Shown: positions 27,308 to 34,963 of the stretch, one piece after another
Numbering within the stretch: position 1 is the first letter of the stretch
Layout of the letters: every line of letters begins with the position of its first letter
Assembly: GCF_030160455.1 (NCBI RefSeq)
Contig: NZ_BSOJ01000006.1
Coordinates: 248,001-312,000 of the forward strand
Reading direction: 5' to 3'
DNA length: 64,000 bases
DNA from: Limnobacter litoralis
Lineage (GTDB): Bacteria; Pseudomonadota; Gammaproteobacteria; Burkholderiales; Burkholderiaceae_B
Made by a program: the position numbers and the translations under genes
The notes under the pieces: model-generated
Told to the model about the DNA's origin: nothing
Seen by the model: only the letters and a program-made list of their open reading frames with translations
The model's database searches: none

Positions 27308-28162
27308 TTAATTGCCGCTTTTTCCCAGTTTTTGGGCCCGGGCAGCTTTGTCTTTGTCCGAGGCCCAAATCACCTCTGGAAATGCCAGGGTTCTCAAGAG
27401 ACCGATCAGCATCCACATGTAGGTCACCGAGAACAACACGGCACACACCATCGACACATATTCAAACGAGTGGGCTACGTATTTGATTCCCCACCAGCTC
27501 ATGACGTCAGTCAAACAGGCAGCCAAACCGATCGGAAAGATCCACTGGTACAGTTTGATGTGATTGAACTGCATTGAAAACGGGATACCGACGATGAAAA
27601 ACGCGGTTGTGAATCCGAACAGGTGGGCGTGCGTCATGACGATCAGTTTGCCCAAGGACATGCTGGCTACAAAGTCGGCTGAACTGCCAAAAAACTGCAA
27701 TTGATACCAAAGTTCGGACGCACCAAATGCAAAGGCAATACCGAACAGCACCACCGCCAAGGCCATGCCCCGTTTGGCTGCAGGCGGAAAATTGCGCAGG
27801 TTGATGTCCACTGAGTGTTTGTCAAACGGAATAAGACGCCAGGTCAGCAGCAGAATGCCCACCATGAAGGTCAGCAGCGCAGCTGGGCCCCCTACGGTCA
27901 GCCACTTTGACTTCTCGGGTGGAAGAACAACAATGTCCTTGCTTTCAACGGGTTTGTCGCTGAAGAAATTGAAATCGTCCGCCTTGCCGGAAGACGGCGC
28001 TTCACTGGCTTGGGCTTGGCTGGCCAATGGCTGTTCAGCGTGGGCAAGCTCTAAGCCGTGCTGCTGGGTTAGTCCAAGTCCAACCCCCACGCCGAGGCCG
28101 AGTACCAGCGCAATGATGCAGCGTTCCAGCAATTTGCTGATCAAAATTCCAAATCGGGTCAT
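27308..28162 (-). CDS. Six-helix membrane protein of the cytochrome operon
   Basis: The 284-residue product has about six membrane helices. The first is followed by a hydrophilic stretch (about residues 35-85) with HAEQPLASQAQ. The rest form two tight pairs and one last helix. The segment KLIVMTHAHLFGFTTAFFIVGI in helix 4 has two His close together, and FNHIKLYQW another, positions that could bind haem b or a quinone. I know no named family with certainty; similar MTHAHLFG proteins occur near c-type cytochromes. It is the last gene of the operon, 9 bases after the TSP3-cytochrome. I infer a membrane electron-transfer or quinone-linked role. Confidence 0.6.
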   Translation of the reverse strand: MTRFGILISKLLERCIIALVLGLGVGVGLGLTQQHGLELAHAEQPLASQAQASEAPSSGKADDFNFFSDKPVESKDIVVLPPEKSKWLTVGGPAALLTFMVGILLLTWRLIPFDKHSVDINLRNFPPAAKRGMALAVVLFGIAFAFGASELWYQLQFFGSSADFVASMSLGKLIVMTHAHLFGFTTAFFIVGIPFSMQFNHIKLYQWIFPIGLAACLTDVMSWWGIKYVAHSFEYVSMVCAVLFSVTYMWMLIGLLRTLAFPEVIWASDKDKAARAQKLGKSGN

Positions 28163-28171
28163 GTCAAATCC

Positions 28172-28948
28172 TCAGGCATTTTTCAGGCGAACATAAATCA
28201 GCGTACCTGCCTTTTTGACGGCTTCGGTAATGGCGGCATTCAAATCGTTGCCTTTTGGCGCAGGCAACTTGTCCAGTTGAATCCCTTTGAAGGTGTCATA
28301 AATGCTGGCCTTTTCAGCGGCCTTAACCTGTCGAGTGTTGATGGGCTCAACCTTGGTGACCGTCAGTGTTCGGTCTGTGGTTAACATCAAAAAGAAAGGC
28401 TTGCCCTGAAAGTCAGCCTCGAAAATCATGGCAGTGCCCGCCGGGCGCTTGTCTTTCAGCGGAATGTATATCGTGTTGTTGTCATGCTGGCCCAGTTGCG
28501 CACCCATGGCTTTTGCGCGCTCCACATCCGCATTGGTCAGCAGTGCGTCGCGTGGCAAATATTCGTGAACCCCCGGGAATTGGTCCTGCACCTGTTTGGG
28601 TATCAGGCTGGAGACATCCAGCCATTGGCCTTTGTTGTTGGGGGTCGACTCTTTGTTGCCAGGGTTCGATTTTGCCATCGCTTCAACCCCGTTTGGAAAC
28701 CCATCGCCATCGGCGTCTTTCCCCTCAATGGCCTTCAATGCAGCCGCTGACTTGCCAGCCGATTTGAATTGGTTGCCATAGGCATTCAGCGGCGAGCCGC
28801 CACCGTCACGATGGCAGGCGATGCAGGCTGGAGTGTAGCCGTATTGCTGTTTGTACCAGTTGGCAAACAGGGGTTGAGCCTGAACCTGTGTCCACAGCAA
28901 ACCAGTCGCCAAAACGAGGCTGGCTTTGCCCAGTGACTTGCGAATCAT
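28172..28948 (-). CDS. Monohaem c-type cytochrome with EF-hand/TSP3-like repeat
   Basis: The 258-residue protein has a signal peptide (residues 1-24, cleaved after VQAQ), one haem-binding CIACH at residues 42-46, and a calcium-type loop DADGDGFPNG at 78-87, as in thrombospondin type 3 repeats. The C-terminal 150 residues (with GTAMIFEADFQGKPFFLMLTTDRTLT) form a second domain that recalls small beta-rich periplasmic domains but has no family I can name. It lies between a dihaem protein and the membrane protein of the same operon. Confidence 0.7.
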   Translation of the reverse strand: MIRKSLGKASLVLATGLLWTQVQAQPLFANWYKQQYGYTPACIACHRDGGGSPLNAYGNQFKSAGKSAAALKAIEGKDADGDGFPNGVEAMAKSNPGNKESTPNNKGQWLDVSSLIPKQVQDQFPGVHEYLPRDALLTNADVERAKAMGAQLGQHDNNTIYIPLKDKRPAGTAMIFEADFQGKPFFLMLTTDRTLTVTKVEPINTRQVKAAEKASIYDTFKGIQLDKLPAPKGNDLNAAITEAVKKAGTLIYVRLKNA

Positions 28949-28968
28949 GTCTGTCTCCTTGTGTTTGA

Positions 28969-30738
28969 TCAGAACCCGAACATGTTGGGGACGGTGTCTC
29001 TCATTTTTTTCAGCAATTCCGGGTTCTTCTTCAATTCTTCAGACAATGCTGCATATTGCGCTGAATCCCGGGGTGGCATCAGCATGGAGGCTTTGTCGGT
29101 GCCTTCATAGCGAGCCCAGTCCAGCGCGTCGCGAATCTTGCTCTTGTCTTGCACGTCTTTCAGCACCAGCGCCTCAGTGTCAGCGCCCATGAAATTCAGC
29201 CGCTTGGATGGGTTTCCCCTGTGGCACGAAAAGCAGTAGGTCTGAAAGGGGTGAAGCGGTGAATTCGCGCTCAGCTTCAAGGGCGGTGCCCCGCTGGCAA
29301 TGGGTGGCGACATGTCTTTGGTTTCGGTGTAGGCGTACTGCAGGTTTTTGGGGCCGGCAGGCAATCCACCCTCGGCCAGCAGGGCCTGAATCAGCTTCAC
29401 CCTTTCAAACTGATGCACGCCAAACAGGGTGTCAGGCAGGCGGTCCACTGCTTTTTCCAGCGTGGCAAGGTCTCCATGGGCCGCCTGCATCAGGGTGTCA
29501 ATGTCACTCTCTGTCATCAAACTGGCCACGCCGTAGACACCGTCAATTTGCTGGGCCGAAATTTCGCGCTTTGGACTGCGCTTAGTCAAGGGGTCCATGT
29601 TGACTGGCAACTTGGGCAGCTTGTCGAAGGCGTCCAGGTCCTCGTTGTTTTTTGCACCATCGCCCAGTTTGATGGACGGCATCGACACCTTCCGTATCCA
29701 GCCTTTGATGCCGGCCTGCTCCGCCACCGGATTGCGGTTCACAAGATCACTTTCAGGCACAGAGATGACGGTGTTCCCAAGGGCGGCCATCTGTGCCTTT
29801 CGCAACCGTTCAACCAGTGGGCCTTCTTCTTTGAAGTCGCCCGGTGCCGCCTTGTAGCGCAAAGACAGCTTGAACATGTCGCGCCGGCATTGCACAGACA
29901 TTGAATCATTGCCACATCCATCCAGCCACAGCTTTTGGGTGGCCGCAAAGAAGTTGCCCACATCGGTCAATTCATCAAACCGTTCGGGGTTGCCCAAAGG
30001 CACTGCAGTGGGCAAACCCAGATAATGATTTGGGTCAAGCCCGGCGGCCTTGCGCGCCTGTGCAATGGCTTGCTGGGTTTCTGGCTGCGCATTGGTTTCA
30101 TTCCAGGGGCGCTGCGGGAAAATGGGCGCACCACCCTGGTGGCAGGTCATGCATACCTGTCTGGGGGCATACACCAGTTTGCGGGCACCGGTTTCCCGAT
30201 AGTCTTGCACCAATTGGAATTCATAGCGACCAGCCGCCTCGTTGTAACTGATCACCTCGATTTCATGGGCGTTCTCAACGAATCCGATGAAAAGCTGGCC
30301 GCGTGTATTCACTCCAAGGCTGGCCGCGCTGTTGGGCACCTGAAAATCAGCAGCCAGGAGCACGCGGGGGTGTGCGTCATCGGCAAGTCCTTTCAGCAGG
30401 GAACGCCCGTGGGGCAACATCACGGCAATCGGAGCTGAGCCGTCCGGGCTCATTTTTTGAAGCGCTTCAACCAGTTTTGGAAACGGGTAGGGCACCCCGT
30501 TGTTTTCTGCGGCAATGTGATCGAACAAAGAACGCGTGCCCTCGGGGGGCAGGTTTTCATTGGACAGCACCTTGCGGCTAACCGCCAGTTTCTCGTTGAT
30601 CAATGCGCCGGCGTTGGCCTTGGCCAGGGCGGCAATGTTGGTCTGTGAAATCGGTTCATCCGGCGACACCCATCGAACCAGAGACCACACTGCCACTCCA
30701 GCCAACACAGCGCCACCCAGCCAAACCGATTTCCTCAT
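28969..30738 (-). CDS. Dihaem c-type cytochrome, family unknown
   Basis: This 589-residue protein has an N-terminal helix that could be an uncleaved signal anchor (residues 4-22, WLGGAVLAGVAVWSLV). Two CxxCH motifs are seen: CMTCH at 196-200 and CFSCH at 502-506. Between lies a 300-residue region with FPQRPWNE, PSIKLGDGAKNN and others that I do not recognise. The ATG at 30738 is preceded by GGAG eight bases upstream. A TTG at 30753 is in frame but gives an unlikely MLERE extension. It starts 15 bases after the RoxA-like gene stops. Confidence 0.7.
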   Translation of the reverse strand: MRKSVWLGGAVLAGVAVWSLVRWVSPDEPISQTNIAALAKANAGALINEKLAVSRKVLSNENLPPEGTRSLFDHIAAENNGVPYPFPKLVEALQKMSPDGSAPIAVMLPHGRSLLKGLADDAHPRVLLAADFQVPNSAASLGVNTRGQLFIGFVENAHEIEVISYNEAAGRYEFQLVQDYRETGARKLVYAPRQVCMTCHQGGAPIFPQRPWNETNAQPETQQAIAQARKAAGLDPNHYLGLPTAVPLGNPERFDELTDVGNFFAATQKLWLDGCGNDSMSVQCRRDMFKLSLRYKAAPGDFKEEGPLVERLRKAQMAALGNTVISVPESDLVNRNPVAEQAGIKGWIRKVSMPSIKLGDGAKNNEDLDAFDKLPKLPVNMDPLTKRSPKREISAQQIDGVYGVASLMTESDIDTLMQAAHGDLATLEKAVDRLPDTLFGVHQFERVKLIQALLAEGGLPAGPKNLQYAYTETKDMSPPIASGAPPLKLSANSPLHPFQTYCFSCHRGNPSKRLNFMGADTEALVLKDVQDKSKIRDALDWARYEGTDKASMLMPPRDSAQYAALSEELKKNPELLKKMRDTVPNMFGF

Positions 30739-30753
30739 TTCACGCTCCAGCAA

Positions 30754-33189
30754 TCACATCAGTTTCAGGAATTCCCGCAAGGCCATCTTGTCAGCCGGCG
30801 ACAATGACACGCCGAACTGGTGCCCCTTGTTTTCAATGCGGTCGTCGCATTTCTGGGTCAAAGGCTGATGTGGGTTGCTTGATGTGAAATCTGCAATCGG
30901 CCTGCCCTTGGCCACTGGCAGTTTGATCAGGCCACCCTGGTCTTCCTGAAGGGCCAGTTTGATGTCCGTGTCGGTGGTCGAGATCTTCTGTGGACGGTGT
31001 GGGTTCACCTTTGGATCGTCGCTCATCAACAACTCGTTGAATGACTCCTCAAAGGCCTTGATTCGGCCTTTTACGGTGGTGTCGGGCGTGCCATCCGGCA
31101 GCCTTGGCATTTCCCCGATCGCATTGTTGTGCAGGAACGGCGCTGTTGCCCACACTGACAACAAGCTGATGTTGCGCATGTAACCCGGGCCGCCTGTGAT
31201 CTCGCGTTCCCCAATTTTCATGCCGCCAACCACGGGCACCATGCGGTTCAGCACCACGTCCACCTTGCCGGGCGACTTGCGGTTCTTGTAGTCTTCCGAT
31301 GAAAACTCTTCAAAGATGTGGCCTTTGTTGTGGTTGTCATGCAAGGCCCGGCACATGTTCGTGCCGATGATGTTGAACGGCGTGGGTTCGTCATTGCCCA
31401 GCCAGTCCTGGCCGAACACCTCTTTTTCAACAAATTGCTTGGGTCGCAAATTGCCCTGTTGGTCTTTTTGCATGTACTTCGCGATGAACTCAGGCGAATT
31501 GCGCTCTGCATCCGTGAATTCGTACTTCCAGAATTGCTCGCTGCCGAACACATGGCCTTCGTAGAAGCGGGCCAATGCGTCTTTGTCTCGCCGAATGTTT
31601 TCAGGGGCGACCTTGGATGAATGACAGCTTGCGCATTCACGGGCGAACACCTTGCGCCCCTGCGGCACCTTGGTCAGGTCGATGTACTTCATGCCGGGGG
31701 TGCCGTCTTTGTCCACTGCATTCAGCAGATAAGTGGGGCCACCTGTGACCAGGAACGAAGCCAGGTCTTCCATTTTTGCGTCGGCGTAATTCCAGGGTTC
31801 GCACTGGGCTGCGCATTGTTTGATGCGGAAGGGCGTTTGATGAGATTTTTCACCAAACAGAACGCCGGGTTTTGGAAAGTGTGGCGCCCAGCATTCCTCG
31901 GTGCACATGCCAATGTTGACATACACACGGATCAGGGCCAGTCGGTCACCCACAGAGTCCTCACCGCCTTTCAACACGTGCTGGGTCAGGCCCTTTTTGA
32001 GCTGCCCCGTGACTGGGTCTTTCATCAATTCTTCAAAAACCCTGCGGTTCTGGAAGTCCATGATGTTGTTCTGGGTGCCCGGGTTGTTCTGGAAGTCATT
32101 GGCCACCAGTGAGGTGTCAATGGTGCCCGGTCTGCCTGCACGCAGCACTTGCCGAACCACGGCGTGTGGGTCGGTTCCCTGGAAGAACATCAGGGGCTGC
32201 ACGATGTGCTGGTTGCCAATCGTGGCTGACAGGTTGTCCCAAGTGGGTTTGTTGGGGTTCAGTGGCGGATTGTCAGGGTTAAATCCGACGTGGCATTGCA
32301 CACAAGGGTGACCAATCACGTAGCGCATGTTTTTCTGCAACTCGTCCTTGCGGTAGGGCGATGCCTTGGGGTCGAACACCACTTTGCCACTGGCGTCTTT
32401 GGTGGGGTCTGCGTAGTACTTTCGATAACCCAATACACCCGAGCTGTGAGGGTCTGGGCACTTGTCCCAATAATTGGTGCTGGCATCGCCCTGCACACAA
32501 TCTGGGTCGTTAATCAGGCCGTACTTGCTGAAGCGCTGGTTGCGCTCGCGCGTGTCAAGCCAGGGGTAGAAAATCTTGTCCTGTCCACCTGCCACCCTTG
32601 CAAAATGCAGATAAGGCTCGTCCTGGTTGCCAAACGTTCCCTTGAACCAGACATCTCGTCCGCGACGAACCTGCTCTCGCAAGGCTTTGGCTTTCGCGGG
32701 GTCTTTGGCTTCCACGTCTTTGAACAATGAGTTCACGTAGCGGCAGCCCTCTGCGTCATAACCGGTGGGCTGTGGTTGATCGCAGGGTGGGGGTGGAAGC
32801 TGGGGAATGGGCACATACTTCCAGGTAATCGGACCCTGAAATTCGTGGGTTTGAGGGCTCGTTCCCTTGTCCCACACCTTTTTGGCCGCCAGGGTGTTGT
32901 AAAAGTTTTTTTGGTACCAGTCCAGATTGGCGTTCAGTTGTGGCGTGCCTTGGTAGATGCCCAGAGGCAGGATGTTCCGCTTTGCCAGATCTTCCAGTGA
33001 TACGGAACGCAGCGTTTTCCGGTAGGGCGCATTGCTGACCGGGTATTTGCCCGCGTCTGGCCAGTGCTCACCTGAGGTGTCAATGACGTCGGTTTTCTTG
33101 GGAATCTTGACTTCTTCTGCCTGAACCGCAAACAACGTGGTCGCACCCAGCAGTGCGATAGTAAAAGACAACATGGGACGCATGGTCAC
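30754..33189 (-). CDS. Large dihaem cytochrome, RoxA/MauG-like
   Basis: The 811-residue product has a signal peptide (residues 1-24, MLSFTIALLGATTLFAVQA) and two haem motifs: CVQCH at 296-300 followed by VGFNPDNPPLNP, and CASCH at 519-523. Near the C-terminus SLLSVWATAPFLHNNAIG resembles the end of dihaem cytochrome c peroxidases and the rubber oxygenase RoxA. The spacing of the two haems and the length fit the RoxA/LatA-like side of the family better than a small peroxidase. RoxA cleaves polyisoprene oxidatively; substrate here is not shown by sequence. It heads a minus-strand operon with three cytochrome or membrane genes. A GGGAGAC site precedes the ATG. Confidence 0.65.
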   Translation of the reverse strand: MTMRPMLSFTIALLGATTLFAVQAEEVKIPKKTDVIDTSGEHWPDAGKYPVSNAPYRKTLRSVSLEDLAKRNILPLGIYQGTPQLNANLDWYQKNFYNTLAAKKVWDKGTSPQTHEFQGPITWKYVPIPQLPPPPCDQPQPTGYDAEGCRYVNSLFKDVEAKDPAKAKALREQVRRGRDVWFKGTFGNQDEPYLHFARVAGGQDKIFYPWLDTRERNQRFSKYGLINDPDCVQGDASTNYWDKCPDPHSSGVLGYRKYYADPTKDASGKVVFDPKASPYRKDELQKNMRYVIGHPCVQCHVGFNPDNPPLNPNKPTWDNLSATIGNQHIVQPLMFFQGTDPHAVVRQVLRAGRPGTIDTSLVANDFQNNPGTQNNIMDFQNRRVFEELMKDPVTGQLKKGLTQHVLKGGEDSVGDRLALIRVYVNIGMCTEECWAPHFPKPGVLFGEKSHQTPFRIKQCAAQCEPWNYADAKMEDLASFLVTGGPTYLLNAVDKDGTPGMKYIDLTKVPQGRKVFARECASCHSSKVAPENIRRDKDALARFYEGHVFGSEQFWKYEFTDAERNSPEFIAKYMQKDQQGNLRPKQFVEKEVFGQDWLGNDEPTPFNIIGTNMCRALHDNHNKGHIFEEFSSEDYKNRKSPGKVDVVLNRMVPVVGGMKIGEREITGGPGYMRNISLLSVWATAPFLHNNAIGEMPRLPDGTPDTTVKGRIKAFEESFNELLMSDDPKVNPHRPQKISTTDTDIKLALQEDQGGLIKLPVAKGRPIADFTSSNPHQPLTQKCDDRIENKGHQFGVSLSPADKMALREFLKLM

Positions 33190-33671
33190 TGTCTCCCGGG
33201 CGGGTAAATGTTTATAAGAATAAGGGCGGACTACGGACGCCTTGATTTGTATACTCAGTGTAAGTGGATAGCGGATGCACTGACAAGATCGTTAAAAGTC
33301 GTACAAAACGCCCCGAATTGGATCTAAATCGACGAAATTCACACCAGAAGGGAAGGCTGATCCAGCCGGCTTCAATTACTAAATATCTTTTAAAACAATG
33401 ACTTAAGTAATTATTAATGCTCGCCATGCAACTTTGTAAAGTGCTTTAAATTCCTCAAAAATCATCCAAGTACTTGAGTTAACAAATGTTTTGACTAGAC
33501 GATTCATTCGAATGACTTGTGAAGATTACAAAAAATAGTGTATTTTTCATTTTCCGTAATTATTCTGACAATGTGGCATTCCAGATCTCTCAATCAGGAC
33601 AGGCGCCACTTTCAAAAATGTCAGGGTCATGGACTACAATCAAGGTTTGACTTCTCAAGAGGCGAGCCTTT
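33190..33671. other. 482-base intergenic region, AT-rich, between the divergent cytochrome operon and DUF4870 gene
   Basis: No plausible gene is present; a 71-residue minus-strand frame (33212-33427) has no ribosome site or family feature. The stretch is clearly richer in A and T than its flanks. It should hold promoters for the cytochrome operon (minus) and for the DUF4870 gene (plus). One perfect 12-bp palindrome, TCATTCGAATGA (33504-33515), is the most operator-like element seen. Confidence 0.5.
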
Positions 33672-34013
33672 ATGACATCCCCCTACGACAGCCCTTCCGA
33701 AGAAAGTAACCGCACGCTGGTGCTTGTTGCCTACCTGCTGGGTATTGTTGGCATGTTCACTGGCTTTCTCACCATTCTGATTGCATTGGTCATCTGTTAT
33801 GTGAAACGTGGCGACTCAGTCGGGTCGATTTATTACAGCCACTACGACTGGCTGATATCGACATTCTGGATTGGCACATTCTGGTTTGTGATCTGCGTAG
33901 CCACCTTCTTTCTGGGTCTGGGCTTCTTGCTGTATGGCATTTTGTGCATTTGGCTGGTGTACCGTTTCGTCAAAGGGTTGTTGCGTTTTTCCGAAAAACG
34001 AGCCGTGGTTTGA
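33672..34013 (+). CDS. DUF4870-type membrane protein
   Basis: The 113-residue protein has three helices and the family-like pattern. VLVAYLLGIVGMFTGFLTILIALVICYVKR forms helix 1 with its following turn, and SHYDWLISTFWIGTFWFVI and LYGILCIWLVYRFVKGLLR the next two. DUF4870 members are small membrane proteins with no known role. The next gene begins 10 bases later and encodes an NlpC/P60 lipoprotein, suggesting an envelope setting. Confidence 0.8.
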   Translation: MTSPYDSPSEESNRTLVLVAYLLGIVGMFTGFLTILIALVICYVKRGDSVGSIYYSHYDWLISTFWIGTFWFVICVATFFLGLGFLLYGILCIWLVYRFVKGLLRFSEKRAVV

Positions 34014-34023
34014 GGCCGCATCC

Positions 34024-34542
34024 ATGCCTTGGTTGTTGAGGTTTTTGCCTGTGGTGGGTGTTCTGTGGCTGGCCGCGTGTTCCAGCATTCCCCTGCCGGG
34101 TTCAAACGGTCGAACCCCTTTGACTCAAAATGAAAAGGAAACGCGGGCTGCACTTGTTCGCGAGTTGGATGAATGGCGAGGTACGCCTTATCGTCTGGGT
34201 GGTGAATCCAGACAGGGCATTGATTGTTCCGCTTTTGTGCAGCGTACTTTCAAAGACCAATTCAATGTTGTTTTGCCTCGCACCACTTCACAGCAAATGC
34301 ATGTTGGCACTGAGGTCAACAGGGGAGAACCCCTGCTGGTGGGCGATCTGCTGTTTTTCAGAATTGGTTACGTGGGCAAACACGTGGGCATTTATCTCGG
34401 CGAGGGTGAATTCATGCACGCCTCAACGCAGGAGGGCGTCACTGTAAGCGTACTGAATGATCTGTATTGGAAGAAGACTTTTTGGCGGATAAGACGGGTG
34501 ATTGACCTTGCCCCGTCTGGCATTGCCCGGGCACAACCTTGA
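34024..34542 (+). CDS. NlpC/P60 peptidoglycan hydrolase lipoprotein
   Basis: The 172-residue product has a lipobox, WLAAC with Cys19, so it should be a lipoprotein. The NlpC/P60 domain covers residues 40-160. Catalytic Cys68 is in GIDCSAF, and the His in KHVGIYL and the polar residue in EGEFMHAS fit the family. It likely cleaves D-gamma-glutamyl-diaminopimelate bonds in peptidoglycan. The ATG at 34024 is preceded by a weak purine-rich region; a longer frame start at 33934 overlaps DUF4870. Its 3' end overlaps the convergent DUF1850 gene by 104 bases. Confidence 0.88.
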   Translation: MPWLLRFLPVVGVLWLAACSSIPLPGSNGRTPLTQNEKETRAALVRELDEWRGTPYRLGGESRQGIDCSAFVQRTFKDQFNVVLPRTTSQQMHVGTEVNRGEPLLVGDLLFFRIGYVGKHVGIYLGEGEFMHASTQEGVTVSVLNDLYWKKTFWRIRRVIDLAPSGIARAQP

Positions 34543-34963
34543 CGTTGTCAAAAGTACCTGGCGGCAAATCGAGATGTTTGCCCTCCGAATTCGGATTTTC
34601 GATTTCAGACCTGGCGTTTTTCAAGTCAAGTTCATAGCATGTGGGTGTGTGCCCATCGTCTAGCTTGCAGAGCTTCCAGGCCGACGGTGTAAACCCCGAC
34701 ACCGCCAGGTTCAGCTCAGGTACACGCAGTTCAGGCTCTGGTTTCCAGACATACCAATTGCCCACCAGTTTGGCGTTGTCGGCGGGGTCTATACCCGCAC
34801 CGCTGCCTTGCACCTTCACTTGTTCCTCGACCAACTGCCCATTGTCGACTCGCCAGGTTTCGGACCATCCAAATTTTTCAACCGAATGGGTCCATCCCAG
34901 CGAAAAGACGGTGGCGGAAAGCGCAATCAGCGCCTTGCCGCCGTAATAGACGCACACACTCAT
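34439..34963 (-). CDS. DUF1850 protein of a TAXI-TRAP transporter
   Basis: The 174-residue product has a hydrophobic N-terminus (residues 4-22) followed by FGWSETWRVDNGQLV, GSGAGIDP and NWYVWKPEPELRVPEL, features of DUF1850 proteins. These small proteins are commonly encoded beside fused TRAP permeases of the TAXI type, and here the start overlaps the permease stop (ATGA at 34960-34963). The role is unknown. Its last 104 bases overlap the convergent NlpC/P60 gene. The C-terminal tail, with KKSSSNTDHS, may therefore be constrained by the other strand. Confidence 0.8.
   Translation of the reverse strand: MSVCVYYGGKALIALSATVFSLGWTHSVEKFGWSETWRVDNGQLVEEQVKVQGSGAGIDPADNAKLVGNWYVWKPEPELRVPELNLAVSGFTPSAWKLCKLDDGHTPTCYELDLKNARSEIENPNSEGKHLDLPPGTFDNVKVVPGQCQTGQGQSPVLSAKKSSSNTDHSVRLQ

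Noticed and set aside
33212-33427. 71-residue minus frame in the intergenic region
   Set aside because: No ribosome site, no recognisable family and low-complexity A/T-rich DNA. I left it as part of the gap.
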